Part shown: one piece after another, positions 50,416 through 61,800 of the stretch
Layout of the letters: each line of letters opens with the position of its first letter
How positions within the stretch are numbered: position 1 is the stretch's first letter
NCBI GenBank assembly: GCA_037074765.1
Contig: JBAMDO010000230.1
Location: 1-64,000, forward strand
From: Mansonella perstans
Taxonomy: Eukaryota > Nematoda > Chromadorea > Rhabditida > Onchocercidae
Length of the DNA stretch: 64,000 bases
Direction of reading: 5' to 3'
Position numbers and translations under genes: made by a program
Notes under the pieces: model-generated
The model's database searches: none
What the model saw: only the letters and a program-made list of their open reading frames with translations
Told to the model about the DNA's origin: nothing

Positions 50416-50855
50416 GAAACAAACATAACGGTGACCAAAGCTTAAACAAAAACTGAAGTATAACTATTAAATCCACTGCATTTATTTCCATTGGTTTATA
50501 TACCAGTAGAAATGATAAATGATAGACATACAAAAAGTTTATTCTTTGATAAAAGAAAACAAAAACTATATATAATATAAAAACATTTAACAATGTAAAA
50601 GATTAACATTTAATTTTTCTATCACACAAATCAGATATTTATAAACATTTGAATAATTCGTACGTTTCATAAGTATAATTTATGAATAGGTTAATAGAAT
50701 ATCACTTTTTCAAATTTCCTGTACGAAAGATATTAAATAATGGCAAATAAATAATTATCATCAAGAAATGCACTGAACAACGCTGAAAAACCTGAAGAAC
50801 CCTGATCTTAATCAGAATATATGCAATCATCAATAAATATTCAAAAAAGATAACA
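50416..50855. other. Short intergenic gap between cyclin Q and TBCE
   Basis: About 440 bp between the TBCE stop and the cyclin Q start, both on the minus strand. It is AT-rich. No gene or strong motif was seen. Confidence 0.5.
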
Positions 50856-53800
50856 TCACACAAGTGTAGCATAAATAGTATCGCCGTTGGACAACGAATA
50901 AAAATCCAACGTTCGTAACGGTTTATCCAAATTCATCGCAAATCCATTACAGGCGTAAGCTTGAAGTGAGATCTGCAACATTTTAATGGTAATCCTATTT
51001 TTTCCACAGCAACTACTGTCATAATGATATAAGTGAATAACTCACTATAACTCTCGTGCATGCAAGATCAGTCTGGTTAATACTACTGAATAACCGAAAG
51101 CTTTCCTTACTATAATATTACTGACAACCAAAACATTTACATAATCCTGTGGTAAAAAAAAAAATCTAAAATGAATACAAGCAATTTTTTCTTGAATCAT
51201 ATCGTCTGATGTAAAAGCTTCATAAATTTACTGTAATAAATCTTACCTTTCTGGCATCCAGATGAAAAAGTCTGCTCACAATACCGATTAACTTTTGTAC
51301 AGTAACTGATCCAGGAATTGAACGTTCCATTATTTTTCCTTCGTACGACAATTTTAATTTCAATAGACCTATTCCATCACAAGCCAGAAACGGAAGATTG
51401 CTTGGCTCACCATGTATTCTGATCAACCTAGGTTAAAAAAACAAGATTATTGCTTGATAACCAATATATTCGTTGCTAATATCAGAAATAAAACATATCT
51501 GCTAAAGTCAATTCAAAAATACAAACATTAGTATGCAAAAATTAAAATAATGTAAAACTCCTTGTATTTCCGTTTTCTAGAAAAAAATATTGCAATATCT
51601 GACGTTTACAAACATCCCAATATTTCAAACTTATTTACCTTTTCACAATGGCTCGATTCTCTTCTGTCACTGGAGATGCAGCGAATTTATTGAGAAAACG
51701 CATTTCCGCAGATTGCCTTTCTATGGAACTTATTTCTGAATTACCCAAGAATTTGAGTTGAGGGATGCTAGCAATAACGACTTCGCGAAGATCTATTCCG
51801 GAATCGGCATTATCATAATCAGAACAAGAATAACACAGTCTTTCCAGTTTTGGAAACTTTGCTAATTCCATAATCCACTGTTTCTGAAAACGAAAATTTG
51901 CAGCATCAGCATTCAAAATTTATTAATGTAGACTTTTAAAACATTATTGGTATGCTAAAGCATAAAAGTGGATACATATCGCAATTCAATGTGCTCATGC
52001 GAAATGTCCGTTAATTTGTTCCGAATAGTTCAGCAGTAAAAAAACTTAAGAACGAAAGCAAAACTGACCAGTATGATTTTTTCCTTGTCTCACCCGCTTT
52101 CTTTCTCTTTCTGTATATATATATATATATACTTTTTTAAGTATATATATACATGTATTTTTCAAATTTTATAGATGATATATATATATGTGTTTTAAAA
52201 TTTTATATATGTATAAAAGTTAATATAATTTTCCAAGAATTTATATAATTTTGTAATTTTCATAATTTTTTACCCAGATATTTTATAACGTAGAATTTAA
52301 AATCGCTTCAAAGGATAATCGTTTTATAAGCTCACATCTTTTATTGGATTATCTTTAATGTTGAGCGAAGAGAGTGAACTGAATGTAAGGTCATCTGGAA
52401 TTTCGATACGACGAAGGCCGCAATTAACTAGACTGAGCTTTTGAAGGCTGAAATTAGATTTAATAATAGAAATACAGATGTATCACGTAAAATCATAGAC
52501 GCAATAGTGAAATAGTTATGGTGACAGATTCTAACTTCGGTAAAGCCAACAAAACATGAAGATTAGTGAAATCGTTTATTGGATTCCCATCTAAATCAAT
52601 GCTTTCCAAACTACGACCACATTTTCCTGGATCAAAGCATTTCAGATTATTTCGATCCAAATGAATTTCTCGTACATGGAGAAAGACATGCATAATTTTC
52701 TGTGCCTGAAATTAACTATGTTTTGTACGAAATTAATAGGTCATCAGAAAATGTTTCTCATCATCTCTTACTAAATTACTATTCACTAATACTATAGATG
52801 TTATCATGTTGCATCTCTATTTGCTATTTATTTGTTATATATATATATACCTGTATAAAAAAAGTGCCAAAGTTTATTTATGAATAACGTAACATATTAA
52901 AAACTTCAATAACAATTGATACAATGGAAGCAATTGAAATAGAAATGGTACCGTGCTTTCGTCAATACGACATTCACCAAGAGCTAAAGTACTGATTGGA
53001 GCTGACACTATTCGTTCATTAATGACCGATTTCATTTCTTTCTCCATATAGTTGTGGCTGAAATTTTAGTCAACAATATATATTTGCATATATAAATAAA
53101 TGAATCAAAAAATATATATATATATATTTCTCTGATTTCGCTGAATAATAAATACATCAATGTTATCTAGAAAAAAAAGTTAAGGAAAAAATTGGAAAGT
53201 ACGTTCTTCCTTCAACTAGTATATCGATAATTTGCACACTCTTCATATTAGTAAATGCGGAAACGTAGATTCATAAACAAAATTTTGTAAGCACACATTA
53301 TTATTTGAAAGAAATGCAGTATACCAAAGAATTACTTGTTGTAGCAAGCAAAAACATTAGGAAATACTGTAATACTGCACTTTATACAGATATTAAGCGG
53401 CTAAAAGAAACCTTGCAATAAGAAGGCGCAGTGACGGAAAGAAGCACAGAATATCCAACAAATCACACCACTGTGATAATAAATTGTTGTAGAGGTTAAG
53501 TTCAGTACAATACATGAAAGGTGCACAACTAGTTGGTGGAGCTTTTGCAACTTTCATGTTATCTAATACCATAACCCGTAATTTCCAAAGATTGCTGCAA
53601 AAAATAAGGAATAAATAATCTTTATATTCTATAAAGTCTATTTTCATCTAAAAAAAAAAAAAAAAAAAAAAATGACTGCTCCATCAAGCTTTATTTATAG
53701 TCATCGAAAAAAAAAAACTTTGGTTAGCTTTGGATTTGGTTTTGGTTTTGCCCTTTGGAAAAGCAGACCAAAATTCTATCTGTAATCATTATCTTCCCTC

Positions 53801-54424
53801 TGGATTACTTTGAGACATTCATGTCAACATTTTACATCCCTTATTACCCTCATTTATTGCATAACATAAATACAGACTTTTGTTGTTCATATATTTTTGC
53901 CATATTCACAAGATTCACATTTTTTGATCCAAACTCAATCGTATCATACTGCATGTAACTGATATATCTGTTGCTCACTTCTTCTAGCAAATTTTTTCCT
54001 GTGTTTATTGCGTTAGATCGAATAAATGAACCACTCTTGGCAGAACTGAAAAATTATTTCGGATACAACGTCTCTTCGGCGGCCGTCTATTTAAATCCTT
54101 TTTTTTGTATCCCAAGAATGAAATATTTTCAGAACCGGAACATGCAACACATGAAGAAACTCCAACCATAATTTATTTATCAATATATGTGCGTCCCGTG
54201 ATATAAAAGAGAAATTTTTACGTAACAAACAGATTTAAATTTCAAAAAGTGACTAACCTTGCTTGGAAATATCGCTTCCCTTTCACACAGCCATCATGCT
54301 TTCCTCGTTCCGGATTGTCCCAATCAATGCCAATCCATTCTTCATCATATCCCTCAACAGCACCAATATAACTTATCGTCCCCCGATCACCACCAACTTC
54401 AACTCGATCACCAATCATAAGCAT
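50856..54424 (-). CDS. TBCE: Tubulin-specific chaperone E (tubulin folding cofactor E)
   Basis: Nine minus-strand exons give about 493 aa: 54424-54258, 54045-53878, 53594-53412, 53057-52952, 52705-52503, 52447-52336, 51883-51639, 51427-51247 and 50972-50856 (TGA). The N-terminus is a CAP-Gly domain (residues about 1-70) with GDRVEV, WIGIDWD, the GKHDG variant of the GKNDG tubulin-binding signature, and GSFIR. Leucine-rich repeats follow (about 110-340): CTELNLYNN, REIHLDRNNL, SIDLDGNPI and LSLVNCGL. Then comes WIMELAKFPKLERL and a C-terminal ubiquitin-like domain ending in SNGDTIYATLV. This order is diagnostic of TBCE, which with other cofactors assembles the alpha/beta-tubulin heterodimer in the cytosol. 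The length is close to the 527 aa of the human protein. One junction is uncertain: exon 5 to 6 needs a non-GT donor (GC at 52502-52501) to keep frame. Alternatives are a sequence error or a missed site. Confidence 0.9.
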
Positions 54425-55236
54425 TATTGTTATTCCAATCTGTTAAACTTGTTGCTCTCAGTACCATTTCTCAGTATCTTAAAAAATATCAATTAATCCT
54501 TAAGTCTATTCGCTTTAGATATTTTAATAAAGAAACAGTTTCCATCAAAACAAAAACATTCGCTAAATTTCTATGACCAGTAACAAATCGGTTAACAAAC
54601 ACTTACAAGACAATTACCCGGAAAATGTTGAAATTTTCAAAAGAAAATTATTTAACGTATGCAGACGTTGCAATACACTCCGAATTCGCTCAGTAAAATT
54701 AAAATTTATTGATACCGAGAAAGCAGAGGATGCAAAGCAGGAATTCTAATTTTCGTCAGAAAATTAGAGAAATAAAATTAATCAAACAGCTTCATATCAA
54801 ACTAAACATTTCATTTGTGTAATCAGTACGATCACCGGTTTTTTCTATTACATTTTTCACATTGTTGATTTGGCATTATCATATTTATTACGTTTTGATA
54901 TTACCGATGCGACATACTGCATACGTATGACGGAGCTTTATCTTTCGGTTCATTAACATCATATTTAAGAAAATAGCCTATAAGACTATAGTTCCGCTTG
55001 TTCCCGCTACTTTCTGCATGTAAAATTATAACAACCTATATATTAGGTAACATTCGGCTTCTTCACAACAAAAATATCACAGTGGTTACAAAGATATTGA
55101 ACAAATGAAATGGAAAAAAAACCACCCAGACAAAATGTTCACAAGGATATGAACTGTCCCAAGGATATAAACTAAAATATGTAAATTATCAGTTCAGCAG
55201 AAGCAAACAAACATGCCAGATATGACATTTCTTTGT
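54425..55236. other. Intergenic between AP-1 sigma and TBCE
   Basis: About 810 bp between the AP-1 sigma stop and the TBCE start, same strand. A GTTTAACAG acceptor-like site lies about 20 bp before the TBCE ATG (minus strand), which would suit trans-splicing. No other gene is seen. Confidence 0.5.
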
Positions 55237-57265
55237 TTAACCAAGACCATGGTCCTCAAAAAATCCTTGTGGTGTTTCTTCCTAAAATTTAAATATAAAT
55301 ATCGCCAATGGATAAGCAGGATCGAAATAAATAAAAAAAATGACCGCACAATTAATGATGTAGTACGAAAACATTAGCCCCTGACTGAATACACTATTAA
55401 TCAATAACTGATTAACAAATAATTAACTACCAAAGAGAATTTGCTCCGAATCTTTAAAGCTGGTTACAAATAAAAATTCTCATTGCCGAACTATGATGAA
55501 ACAATGACAGCCACCACTGGTGTGATTATTTGAAATGACCGACGCTGACCATTCGCCTATCTCCCACAGAAATGAAGCTACTCCCGATGAAATTAATCAA
55601 TATGAACATCTGTAAATTTGCTACAGAAAAATCAGCGCAAACCTCTTGAATGACATCTTGAGCTGCGATTGCCTTTAGAACCTGCTTTTTACTTGTTTCC
55701 TGTATTTCACCCGCCAACAAGAACTCATCCAATATAAAATACGCCTTCTCAAAATTGAAAATAATATCTAATTCGCAAACCTGCAAAGCTCAATTCAATA
55801 TTATAAAATTTTAAAATAAACAGGAAATTCCAGCAGCATTTTTTGGCGAAGCATAAAAATAGAAGACTTATGTGTTACATGAAGCAGCAGACTACCAAAT
55901 ACACAATTTTATAATTTTCAAGACAACGCGATTACGACATTTGATAAAGGATGATATAATTATAGATGCTCAATATTATTTCATTTGTTATTATTTCCAT
56001 TTACTGTCTATGCGGAACTTGAGCCTATGCAAATATCTGCTATGAAACTAAAATCACTAACAATAATGAAGTGCATATAATCCGAAGGTGCATTTCCAAA
56101 ATGACAACAAAAGGGAACTCACGCATTTTGAGAAAAATGAGGGAATAAAAAGAATAATATAGATAGCAGGAACTTACACTGCCAAAATATTTGTCCAGCA
56201 GTTCAACAAATCGATGTATAATTTCCAGGCACAACAATTCGTTGTCTGTTTGCTCGATTGCACAACAAAAATAAAGCGATGCGTACCTTAAAAAGATTAA
56301 AAATTCGGAAGTGTTAAAATTATTCCGAAATCTAAAATGCTTTACAAAAAACAGCAAAATAAACAGGGAATGAAACCATAACTTTATATGCAGAATTGTA
56401 TCATAAATGTCAAAAATCCATCATGAAAAAGTAAAGGAGAAAATAAACCGCTGTAAAAGATGAACATAAATGAACAACATTTAAGCTGTACTTCAAACAT
56501 GAGTGGATTAGCTCCACGAAAATACAGCAAGGTTCATTTACATCAATCAGTACCTCAATTGCTAACCTTTTATAAACAATTTTAAGGTCCTTGTATTCTA
56601 GAAAGGCACACATTTTTGGTTTTCGAGCCAAAATTGTCGTAATCAATTCTCGAGTAATTTTCTTCTTCACCTGCAAATGACTAGCATAACAATTTGCTCA
56701 ATTTGATAAGCCATATTATTATATAAACTTTTTTCCCTATCACTCAATAATTAGTTTTACACTTAAGCATTTCCTTCATTTCCTTTACCTAATTTTATCT
56801 TAAAAAACAATTATTTTAACAATTAGCCATACATCTACCATATGACCTCTCTTATCATATATACTTATCTCATGCACTCAATGCAACAAATGTAATGAAT
56901 ATTGAACAAATATTCATCAAACTTCGTTTGCAAAATGTTATTAACCTAAACGCGCATTCTAAATTCTGAATACATCACCTGTCTTAGTTTAGGTTATCAA
57001 AAATTATCATGAACTACTGACCATATCATGATTGCGGACCATATCATTTTATGATATATTAACCATATCATATTCTAATTATATGTTATCAATCTTATCA
57101 AGTCTAACACAAAATATAAACAGCACTTTTTTCATATGCCATGGCTTTTATCACTTAGCATATCATATGAATATTTTTATCACTTACCTTATCCGGATAT
57201 GCCACATACCATTTCTGCAATCGTAGCTTACCTTGCCTACTAAACAATAACATGAATTGCATCAT
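55237..57265 (-). CDS. aps-1: AP-1 complex sigma-1 subunit (clathrin adaptor small chain)
   Basis: Five minus-strand exons encode 157 aa: 57265-57188, 56670-56567, 56286-56178, 55780-55643 and 55281-55237 (TAA). The protein is complete and about the family's standard length (human AP1S1 is 158 aa). It starts [20 protein letters not shown], typical of the sigma fold, and continues through [78 protein letters not shown] and [10 protein letters not shown]. The sequence is highly conserved. Sigma-1 belongs to the AP-1 heterotetramer that sorts cargo into clathrin-coated vesicles at the trans-Golgi and endosomes, and it contributes to recognition of acidic dileucine signals. An acceptor at 57281-57282 lies 16 bases before the ATG. 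The gene is head-to-head with the MLK gene. I am confident of sigma-1; the C. elegans symbol is used by orthology. Confidence 0.95.
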
Positions 57266-57280
57266 ATTTATACTCTCGAA

Positions 57281-57282
57281 CT
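57281..57282 (-). promoter_or_regulatory. Acceptor AG 16 nt before the AP-1 sigma start (possible trans-splice site)
   Basis: The minus strand reads TTATTTTCAG and then 16 bases to the ATG at 57265. This is consistent with spliced-leader addition or a 5' UTR intron. Confidence 0.5.
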
Positions 57283-57884
57283 GAAAATAAAGAAAAATAT
57301 AAAAATTATTGATAGTTTAAGATAGTTTAGATAGAAAATTACTTGACCATTAATATTATTTCTCTAATGACCATATGTAGATATTTACAGATCAAATATA
57401 TCATCAAACAGATCAAAATAGATGATTGGATTTGCTTTTATTTGATAATTTGATAACTTAATATAATTTCAGCTTAATATATGAATTGATGACTTAATAG
57501 TAAATTGTTACTTAATAACTTAGCTTAATGACTTTGAAACTTAATAATCTAATATGTAAGTTAATAATTTCAAGATTTTATTCCTCAGTATTATGAACAC
57601 TAAAATATCGAAGCAAATTTCCCAGTAATGATTGAAGCTTTTCATTCTATCTATTAATTTCATCAATTCCTGCTTACTTCTTCTCCCAATAGTTAAACTC
57701 GCTTCACTCCACTTTGCCTCATTTACAACCAATGGAATTACCGATATTTCGAGAGGATGATACCTATATACATAAATGACTATTGTGCTTCATGTTGTGA
57801 ATGAGAGTTCTAAAACGAGAAATTGTCTACGATACATCTAAGATCAATACTCTTACTGCCTGTTGTTGACAGTCAGTATGGATT

Positions 57885-58115
57885 ATTAAATTCTCGATTC
57901 CTTGAACTGTTAGCATCACGAGAGTGCGGGGGAATCAATCAATAGCTTTTCTATAATATCACGAAATTTTAATGTAATTTTTCTCTTGCTGAAAACTCTC
58001 ACGTCTCGAAATTCTCGATTCCCTGAGATGTTAGCATTACAGGAGTTGCGCGGGGAGAATCATCAGTTTTCCTGTGATATCATGAAATTTTCAATTTTTT
58101 ATTTTATAAAAATTT
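57885..58115. repeat. Tandem duplication (~125 bp units) in the AP-1 sigma/MLK intergenic region
   Basis: TTCTCGATTCC(T)TGA..TGTTAGCAT(C/T)AC(G/A)..GAG, then GGGG..AATCA, ATATCA(C/T)GAAATTTT and ATTTTTCTC occur in both units, at about 57888-57990 and 58010-58115. The local GCG(G)GG patches are unusually GC-rich for this DNA and are conserved between the units. Confidence 0.75.
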
Positions 58116-58548
58116 CTCACAATTTTTCTCTTTTTTTTTTGTTTTTATAAATTGTACATTTTTCATTGTTTAGCAATTTTACGCATTATTGATTTGTGAA
58201 AAGTTAGTTAAATGAAATGTACAGATTTTATCGAACTAGCACTTTCTCTTAACAAGTGACCATTTTTGGCACTTTTATTTGTAACAGAGATCACTGAACT
58301 TTTTTTATCGATAGCATGATCGACAGTGTTTTGGGAAAAATAATTTCTGTTAATTTTTAAATAAATTGCATTCGAAATTTCTAATGTACTATTTAAAACA
58401 GAAAATAGCCTCCAATCTACTTTTGTATTCATCGTTTATCAATTCCTTGAAAAACTGTTTAGAAACCACTGATACAGAATTCAAGGGACAAAGCATTTGT
58501 AGGTCGCAATGTAAATTTATGCTTTTTTTTTCTCTGAAATTTTATTAC

Positions 58549-58550
58549 AG
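58549..58550 (+). promoter_or_regulatory. Acceptor AG 14 nt before the MLK start (possible trans-splice site)
   Basis: TTTTATTACAG is followed by 14 bases, mostly A, and the ATG at 58565. Stops lie in frame upstream. A spliced-leader acceptor is the simplest reading. Confidence 0.5.
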
Positions 58551-58564
58551 AACGAAAAAAAAAA

Positions 58565-58814
58565 ATGGAATCGCCAGAAACACCGGTAGCACCAACAGTT
58601 TTCCGGTCCCATCAACCATTCGTTATAGATGCACCAAGCGAAATTTCACAAACACCACTACAGGTAACTCTCTTTTTCTTTCATTTTTATATAACAGTTC
58701 GGATTACAAAGCTTTATTTTTTCATATTTCAAGAAGAAATTCTTCTGTATTAATTTTTTTTTATCTTGTTAATTGTTGACTCTTTTTCTTTGTGATAAAT
58801 TTATATTTTTCAGT

Positions 58815-58845
<31 letters not shown>

Positions 58846-61800
58846 CATTGGTATCAACATTTTAGTAAATTAAAATACAAAAGATCAGTGTTTTAAGCTT
58901 CTTTTTCTCCTCTTAGTTTTGTCTGAAAATAGAAAGATACGGAGTAATTTCAGTTATTGTTTTTTTTTTTTTTTTTTCAACTCAATATATGTTTATATCT
59001 TTGAAAGACAGATCGTAGCCGATTATAGCAAAAATCATAGGAAAGAGAAAGAGATACTTTTTATCTTTAGATATTTAAGCTTTCGATTTACGAATTGCGA
59101 TTTCTTGAGTTTCATCCGTTCATGTAAATATCAGTTTATTTGCTGGTCAAATATTTTCTCTTTTCTTTCCAGAAAAGCACATTATCTGATCAGCTTCACT
59201 TTTAGAAAGCTTTATTGTCGAAAGCACTTTTCAACCGTCCATCAACTTCACGTGCATATGCTATTGAATCTTTGAACGATAATATCCCTGATCGACCAGA
59301 AATATTTTCTGAGCCAAAAAGGAAATCACGATCTTTTGCTGACATATTCGCTGGTGTTGATATAGATAATAGTTGGTATTTGGTACCGCAACTTTTTCTG
59401 ACAATCAATTGTTAATTCGTTTTATGAAAACTTTATTATTGTTTGAGACTGTGAATTGTTTGTTTTGAATTCATTTGGTATAAATTTCAAAACTTTGGAC
59501 GCACACTATTATTTCGTTATTGGACATATAGGATTTAGATATAAGCTAATTATTAATGAAATAGTGTACTTATGGTACGATTCACTGCAGATGATGTTCG
59601 GTCTTGGCATGATGATGTGAAACCGCAGAAATCAATTGTGGTCGAATCAAACTATGATTACACACCAAAACGGAAGGATGAATTGAAATTGAAGCGTGGA
59701 GCAACGATCAAAGTGATACGTCGAGATGGGTTAGAACATGGTTATGAGATCGATTAGAGTTTTTTATTATTTTTTCGATTGTAGCATAAAGTTCTATTTC
59801 AGTCGCCGGTAATTCCGGATGGTAGAAAAGATTTGTTCAAATATTCTAACAGTTCAGTCAAACAATTTAATTTAACCAGCTAACTTTAAGCTTGTAATGT
59901 GCATATAAAACTACTTTTTTTTACTAAAGATTTGATAATATTCTTTGCGATATAGCTTAAGTGGGGTGAGGACGGTTTTGATAGAACACTTAGCGATTAA
60001 TGTTGTTGACATCATGAAGCTAATGGAAAGATCGGAAATTGGAACGGGAGATTGAAGTTTTTATTTTTCAGTGAAGAAGGTTGGTGGTATGGCGAAAAAT
60101 TGGATGGTAGTGGAAAGAAAGGGTTTTTTCCTCAAAATCATGTGCAACTAGCGAAAGGTTTGGCCAAAGAAATCGATCCAAATGATATTCAGTTTATTGG
60201 TTTGTTAGGAGCTGGGGGCTTTTCAGTTGTCAAATCAGCAATTTATAAAGGACGGGTAAGAATTATTTATGTCGTTTATCGAATTCCTTTCTTAGAAATA
60301 AAAAGCAGTGCTGATCGTCGTCACACTTTTTCTGGTTTCATAAACTGGTGATGACATTATCACTTAACGGTAGTTTAAGGTCAAGGAGACGTTATTCATC
60401 AAGTTAACTCAAATATATGGAGTTCGTTGAATTTCGTTACGGAAAGTTGAAAGTGGTATTTCTATGTGCAAACTCTCAAACATGAAACTATAATTTTTTC
60501 ATTATAAGTTTTTTTGATTGAGAGATTTTATAATGCTGAATATCTCGTGCAGTTCATTTCGAGCATTTTTTACAGGAAGTAGCTGTAAAAATTCCACATT
60601 CAAAATTCAGCAAAAAAGAAATATTAGAAGGTGAGTTATCGTCTAGTTAAATTTAGAAATTTTATTTGCTGAGGCAGAAGCAAAATTACATAAAATTCAA
60701 AAAATCAGAATTAGAGAATAAGAAGGTAATAAATTACGTTCGAAATAATCGTCCGTTAATATTGGTTGCCTATTAATAAATGTTTGTTTCACAAATTTGT
60801 GAAACATTTTGTATACTGTTGCTCCGTAGAGAGCTTTACTTTATGAATTTTCAATTACAAGTATATAGAGAGACGAGAGAGAAGGTTAATGCTAACAGAG
60901 GAGAATTTTGAGGTTGGTCTTTATGGACTGGTCTGTTTAACACTAGTTTAAATATTTCAGCAGTTCGTGAAGAAGCTAGTATTTTTCAAATGCTGGATCA
61001 TGGAAATATTGTTGAAATGTATGGTATTATTGTTGGTGATGAACCTGCATTGGTTCTCGAACTTTGTAAAGGTTGGCAGTAAATTTAGGCTCGTTATTAT
61101 ATTTTTATATTTGAAAAAAAATTTCTGCTAGATTGCAATATTTTATCGAATAACTAACTTTCAGAAGCTATCTCTACGTTATTCACAATAATATATACTG
61201 TTTTAGACTCTCTGGCAAAAATATCTTCTAGCAAGAAGGACATATCACTTTCGGAGGAAATCATAAGTGACTGGGGTGTTCAAGTTGCTCGTGGAATGAG
61301 CTATTTGCATAGTTTGAATGTTCTTCATAGGGATTTAAAAGCGGCCAATGGTAAGTGTTTTTGTTTTATTATAAAATTTTATTTGCTCCATTGTAATGGA
61401 AAATCGGAAATTTTCGGGAACCTATTTATTTAGGTGGCATAATTAATGCCGCAAATTATTAATTGTATAAATTTAGTATCGTCGTAGTATTTTTCATGGA
61501 TTGATAGATTCAGTATCTTATATTGTATTTAAGTTTTGTTTTAGTTGTTTTAATGGACCCTCTGCATTAACTGAAAAATTTCTGCAGTGCATCCATGGAG
61601 TGGATGGCCTTAAAATCATGTTTCATTTCTATGGACTTTTACGTTTTTTCTGCAATATTATTTGTATTAAGAATTTTATTTCGTGTTTTATTTTTCCCGA
61701 GTGTAAATGTTGAATTTCAGTTCTGATCAAGGAAAAAGTTTGCGACTGTTTACTGAATGTGGAAGCAAGCACCGACGAACAATTGGCTCATTCGCTGCAA

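Larger units (their letters stand above)
57283..58564. promoter_or_regulatory. Divergent promoter region between AP-1 sigma and MLK
   Basis: About 1.3 kb lie between the two start codons on opposite strands, so both promoters must be here unless trans-spliced outrons extend further. A TTAATA-type AT-rich stretch occupies 57290-57560. A tandem duplication of roughly 125 bp lies at 57885-58115. No TATA box or factor site is asserted. Confidence 0.5.

Noticed and set aside
57541..57732. Minus-strand frame upstream of AP-1 sigma
   Set aside because: The AP-1 sigma protein is complete from its own ATG; this frame has no similarity to adaptins and probably lies in the shared promoter or outron.
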